Positions 14,490-15,518 of a stretch of DNA of 15,518 nucleotides are shown in pieces; position 1 is the first letter of the stretch; the number at the start of each line of letters is the position of its first letter. The stretch spans positions 1 to 15,518 of the forward strand of contig JAHWJK010000027.1 in NCBI GenBank assembly GCA_019348445.1. Reading direction: 5' to 3'. Source of the stretch: Actinomycetota bacterium. GTDB taxonomy: Bacteria; Actinomycetota; CADDZG01; WHSQ01. The notes beneath the pieces are model-generated. The model searched no databases. It had not been told where the DNA came from and saw nothing but the letters and a program-made list of their open reading frames with translations. Position numbers and translations under genes: made by a program.

Positions 14490-14566
14490 GTTAGCTCTTC
14501 CGCGGTTAGCCGTCGAAGGGACGTTCGGTTGGGCGAACTGGCGAAATCCGCGCGCGTCCCTACACT
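14490..14566 (+). promoter_or_regulatory. Predicted ferritin promoter with tandem GTTAGC elements
   Basis: GTTAGC occurs at 14490-14495 and 14505-14510, the second preceded by G, with a nine-base spacer. A possible promoter is CTGGCG (14538-14543) and TACACT (14561-14566), spaced by 17. The repeats would then lie about 65 to 85 bases upstream of the start, outside the polymerase site and where an activator would bind. Each copy resembles a DtxR half-site, but neither is a full iron box (about 8 of 19 matches). The -35 element is weak. Confidence 0.4.
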
Positions 14567-14598
14567 GGCTCGAAGACATACATCACTGGAGGATGACC

Positions 14599-15108
14599 AT
14601 GCTTCCGAACAAGATCGAATCGGCTTTCAACGAACAGATCCGCGCCGAACTGCAATCGGCGTATCTCTACCTGGCGATGGCAGCCGATTGCGACAAGCAG
14701 AGCCTGCCCGGCTGCGCGTCGTGGCTCCGGAGCCAGTGGGAAGAGGAGATCGCGCACGCGATGCGCTTCTACAACTTCATCATCGATCGTGACGGGACGG
14801 TCGAACTAAAGGCACTCGACGCACCGGAGGTCTCGTTCGGTTCCCCGCTCGCGGTGTTCGAGAGAGCGCTCGAGAACGAACGGCAGGTGACGGCATCGAT
14901 CAACAACCTCTACCAGTTGGTACAGAAGGAGGGCGACTTCGCGTCACAACCTCTTCTCGACTGGTTCGTCACCGAACAGGTCGAGGAAGAGGCGACGGTG
15001 GGGCAGATCGTGGACGACCTGCGGCGGGTCGGCGACCAGGGCGAAGGTCTGTACCTTCTCGACAAGGAGCTGGGACGCAGACGCGAGGGTGGATCCGAGG
15101 GCGAATGA
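14599..15108 (+). CDS. ftnA: Ferritin (non-heme, bacterial FtnA type)
   Basis: This is a cytoplasmic iron-storage protein of 169 residues that forms 24-subunit shells, oxidises Fe(II) and stores it as mineral. All ligands fall at the positions numbered in E. coli FtnA: Glu17, Glu50 and His53 for site A; Glu94, Gln127 and Glu130 for site B; Glu49, Glu126 and Glu129 for site C. The conserved Tyr24 is also present. No heme-binding Met of bacterioferritin stands out. The ATG at 14599 is chosen over the ATG at 14593 because GGAGG at 14588-14592 touches the first but is spaced six bases from the second. The last dozen residues are a charged Gly/Glu/Arg tail. It sits between the iron importer and a DtxR-family gene, its stop only five bases from the stop of that convergent gene. 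Confidence 0.96.
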   Translation: MLPNKIESAFNEQIRAELQSAYLYLAMAADCDKQSLPGCASWLRSQWEEEIAHAMRFYNFIIDRDGTVELKALDAPEVSFGSPLAVFERALENERQVTASINNLYQLVQKEGDFASQPLLDWFVTEQVEEEATVGQIVDDLRRVGDQGEGLYLLDKELGRRREGGSEGE

Positions 15109-15113
15109 ACGTC

Positions 15114-15518
15114 TTAGGCCGGAAGCACCCACAGGTTGTCGGCGAGCGCGCTGCCCAGAGCCACCTTCGCGCCGTCGACCTCTAGCGTCCGCGTCTGATC
15201 GGGAGCGACCTCGACGAGGACGAGGTCGTGGCCCGGCATCAGCCGGTGGTCCTCCAGGAACTTCAGCACGTCGTGGTCCAGTTCCACGTCTTCCAGTAGG
15301 CGCGTGAGGCGGCCCGACTCTCCCGGCTGCATCGCAGCGACGGATTTCAGGTCGGACCACGGGATGCTCGATTCGGTGCCCGGGATCGGGTTGCCGTGGG
15401 GGCACGCCGGTTCGCCCGACAGCTTGGCGAGGATCGCTTCTTCGACTTCGGGCGTCATCACCTTCTCCCAGTCCTCGGCCTGCTCGTGGCACAGGTGCCA
15501 CGGGATCCCGAGGATGTC
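15114..15518 (-). CDS. DtxR/IdeR/MntR-family metal-dependent transcriptional regulator (N-terminal part outside window)
   Basis: This is the C-terminal 134 residues of a metal-responsive DNA-binding repressor; the frame is open to the right edge, so the helix-turn-helix is missing. The first visible part aligns with the metal-binding and dimerisation domain of IdeR (GIPWHLCHEQAEDWEKVM against GLPWEEVHAEACRWEHVM). VEEAILAKL and the family hallmark CPHGNPIPGTE follow, then an SH3-like FeoA-type domain (LEDHRLMPGHDL ... GSALADNLWVLP). Compared with IdeR, the ligand Cys102 is Glu (as in MntR), Glu105 is kept, and His106 is Lys, so metal choice is uncertain. The ATG at 15456-15458 is internal, not a start. 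The position next to iron genes suggests it controls them, but its true targets cannot be read from the window. Confidence 0.9.
   Translation of the reverse strand, partial: DILGIPWHLCHEQAEDWEKVMTPEVEEAILAKLSGEPACPHGNPIPGTESSIPWSDLKSVAAMQPGESGRLTRLLEDVELDHDVLKFLEDHRLMPGHDLVLVEVAPDQTRTLEVDGAKVALGSALADNLWVLPA

Noticed and set aside
13325..14494. 389-codon + strand frame overlapping the iron ATPase
   Set aside because: It is an Arg/Gly-rich shadow of the ATPase frame, which carries all Walker and signature motifs.
14490..14520. A full DtxR/IdeR box upstream of ferritin
   Set aside because: Each GTTAGC matches only about 8 of 19 consensus positions and lacks an inverted partner at the right distance; kept only as half-site repeats.
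15114..15461. A stand-alone 115-residue protein starting at GTG 15461
   Set aside because: The same frame continues to the window edge with conserved DtxR-family residues, so this is an internal codon of a longer gene.

Overview
The window is gene-dense, GC-rich DNA with strong codon bias. Its lipoproteins carry LAAC lipoboxes, several genes start with GTG, Shine-Dalgarno sites are GGAGG-like, and the last gene is a DtxR/IdeR-family regulator. Together these point to an actinobacterium, probably not a mycobacterium and possibly from a poorly cultured lineage; this placement is inference from style, not from a marker gene.

Layout. From 1 to about 5.7 kb, genes on the + strand form what looks like one operon: the end of livG and all of livF (branched-chain amino-acid ABC ATPases); a polar-amino-acid-type substrate-binding lipoprotein whose two lobes are in swapped order (a candidate circular permutation); an intra-operon hairpin terminator; a HisM/GlnP-type permease with an N-terminal membrane extension; a GlnQ-type ATPase; an R2lox-like di-metal oxidase; and a family 5 (UdgB-type) uracil-DNA glycosylase. 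A small orphan secreted protein follows. It converges on gltB (glutamate synthase large subunit, - strand), and the two stop codons share one CTAG.

From about 10.55 to 15.5 kb is an iron locus. gltB and an Fbp/Fut-type ferric-iron ABC transporter (binding protein, two-domain permease, ATPase) diverge from a 217-bp regulatory region. That region holds a promoter for each direction, a DtxR/IdeR-like box over the transporter promoter, a second perfect palindrome, and a terminator-like hairpin between the gltB promoter and gltB. The transporter is followed by a ferritin with every expected iron ligand. Convergent with the ferritin is the C-terminal part of a DtxR-family metal regulator that runs off the window. 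Iron import, storage and (probably) regulation therefore sit side by side, next to an iron-sulfur flavoenzyme (GltB).

I see no tRNA or rRNA gene, insertion sequence, phage gene or CRISPR array. No gap between genes exceeds about 220 bp. The most unusual items are the permuted binding protein, the leader attenuator of gltB, the paired GTTAGS repeats shared by the iron-uptake and ferritin promoters, and the altered metal-ligand motif of the regulator.
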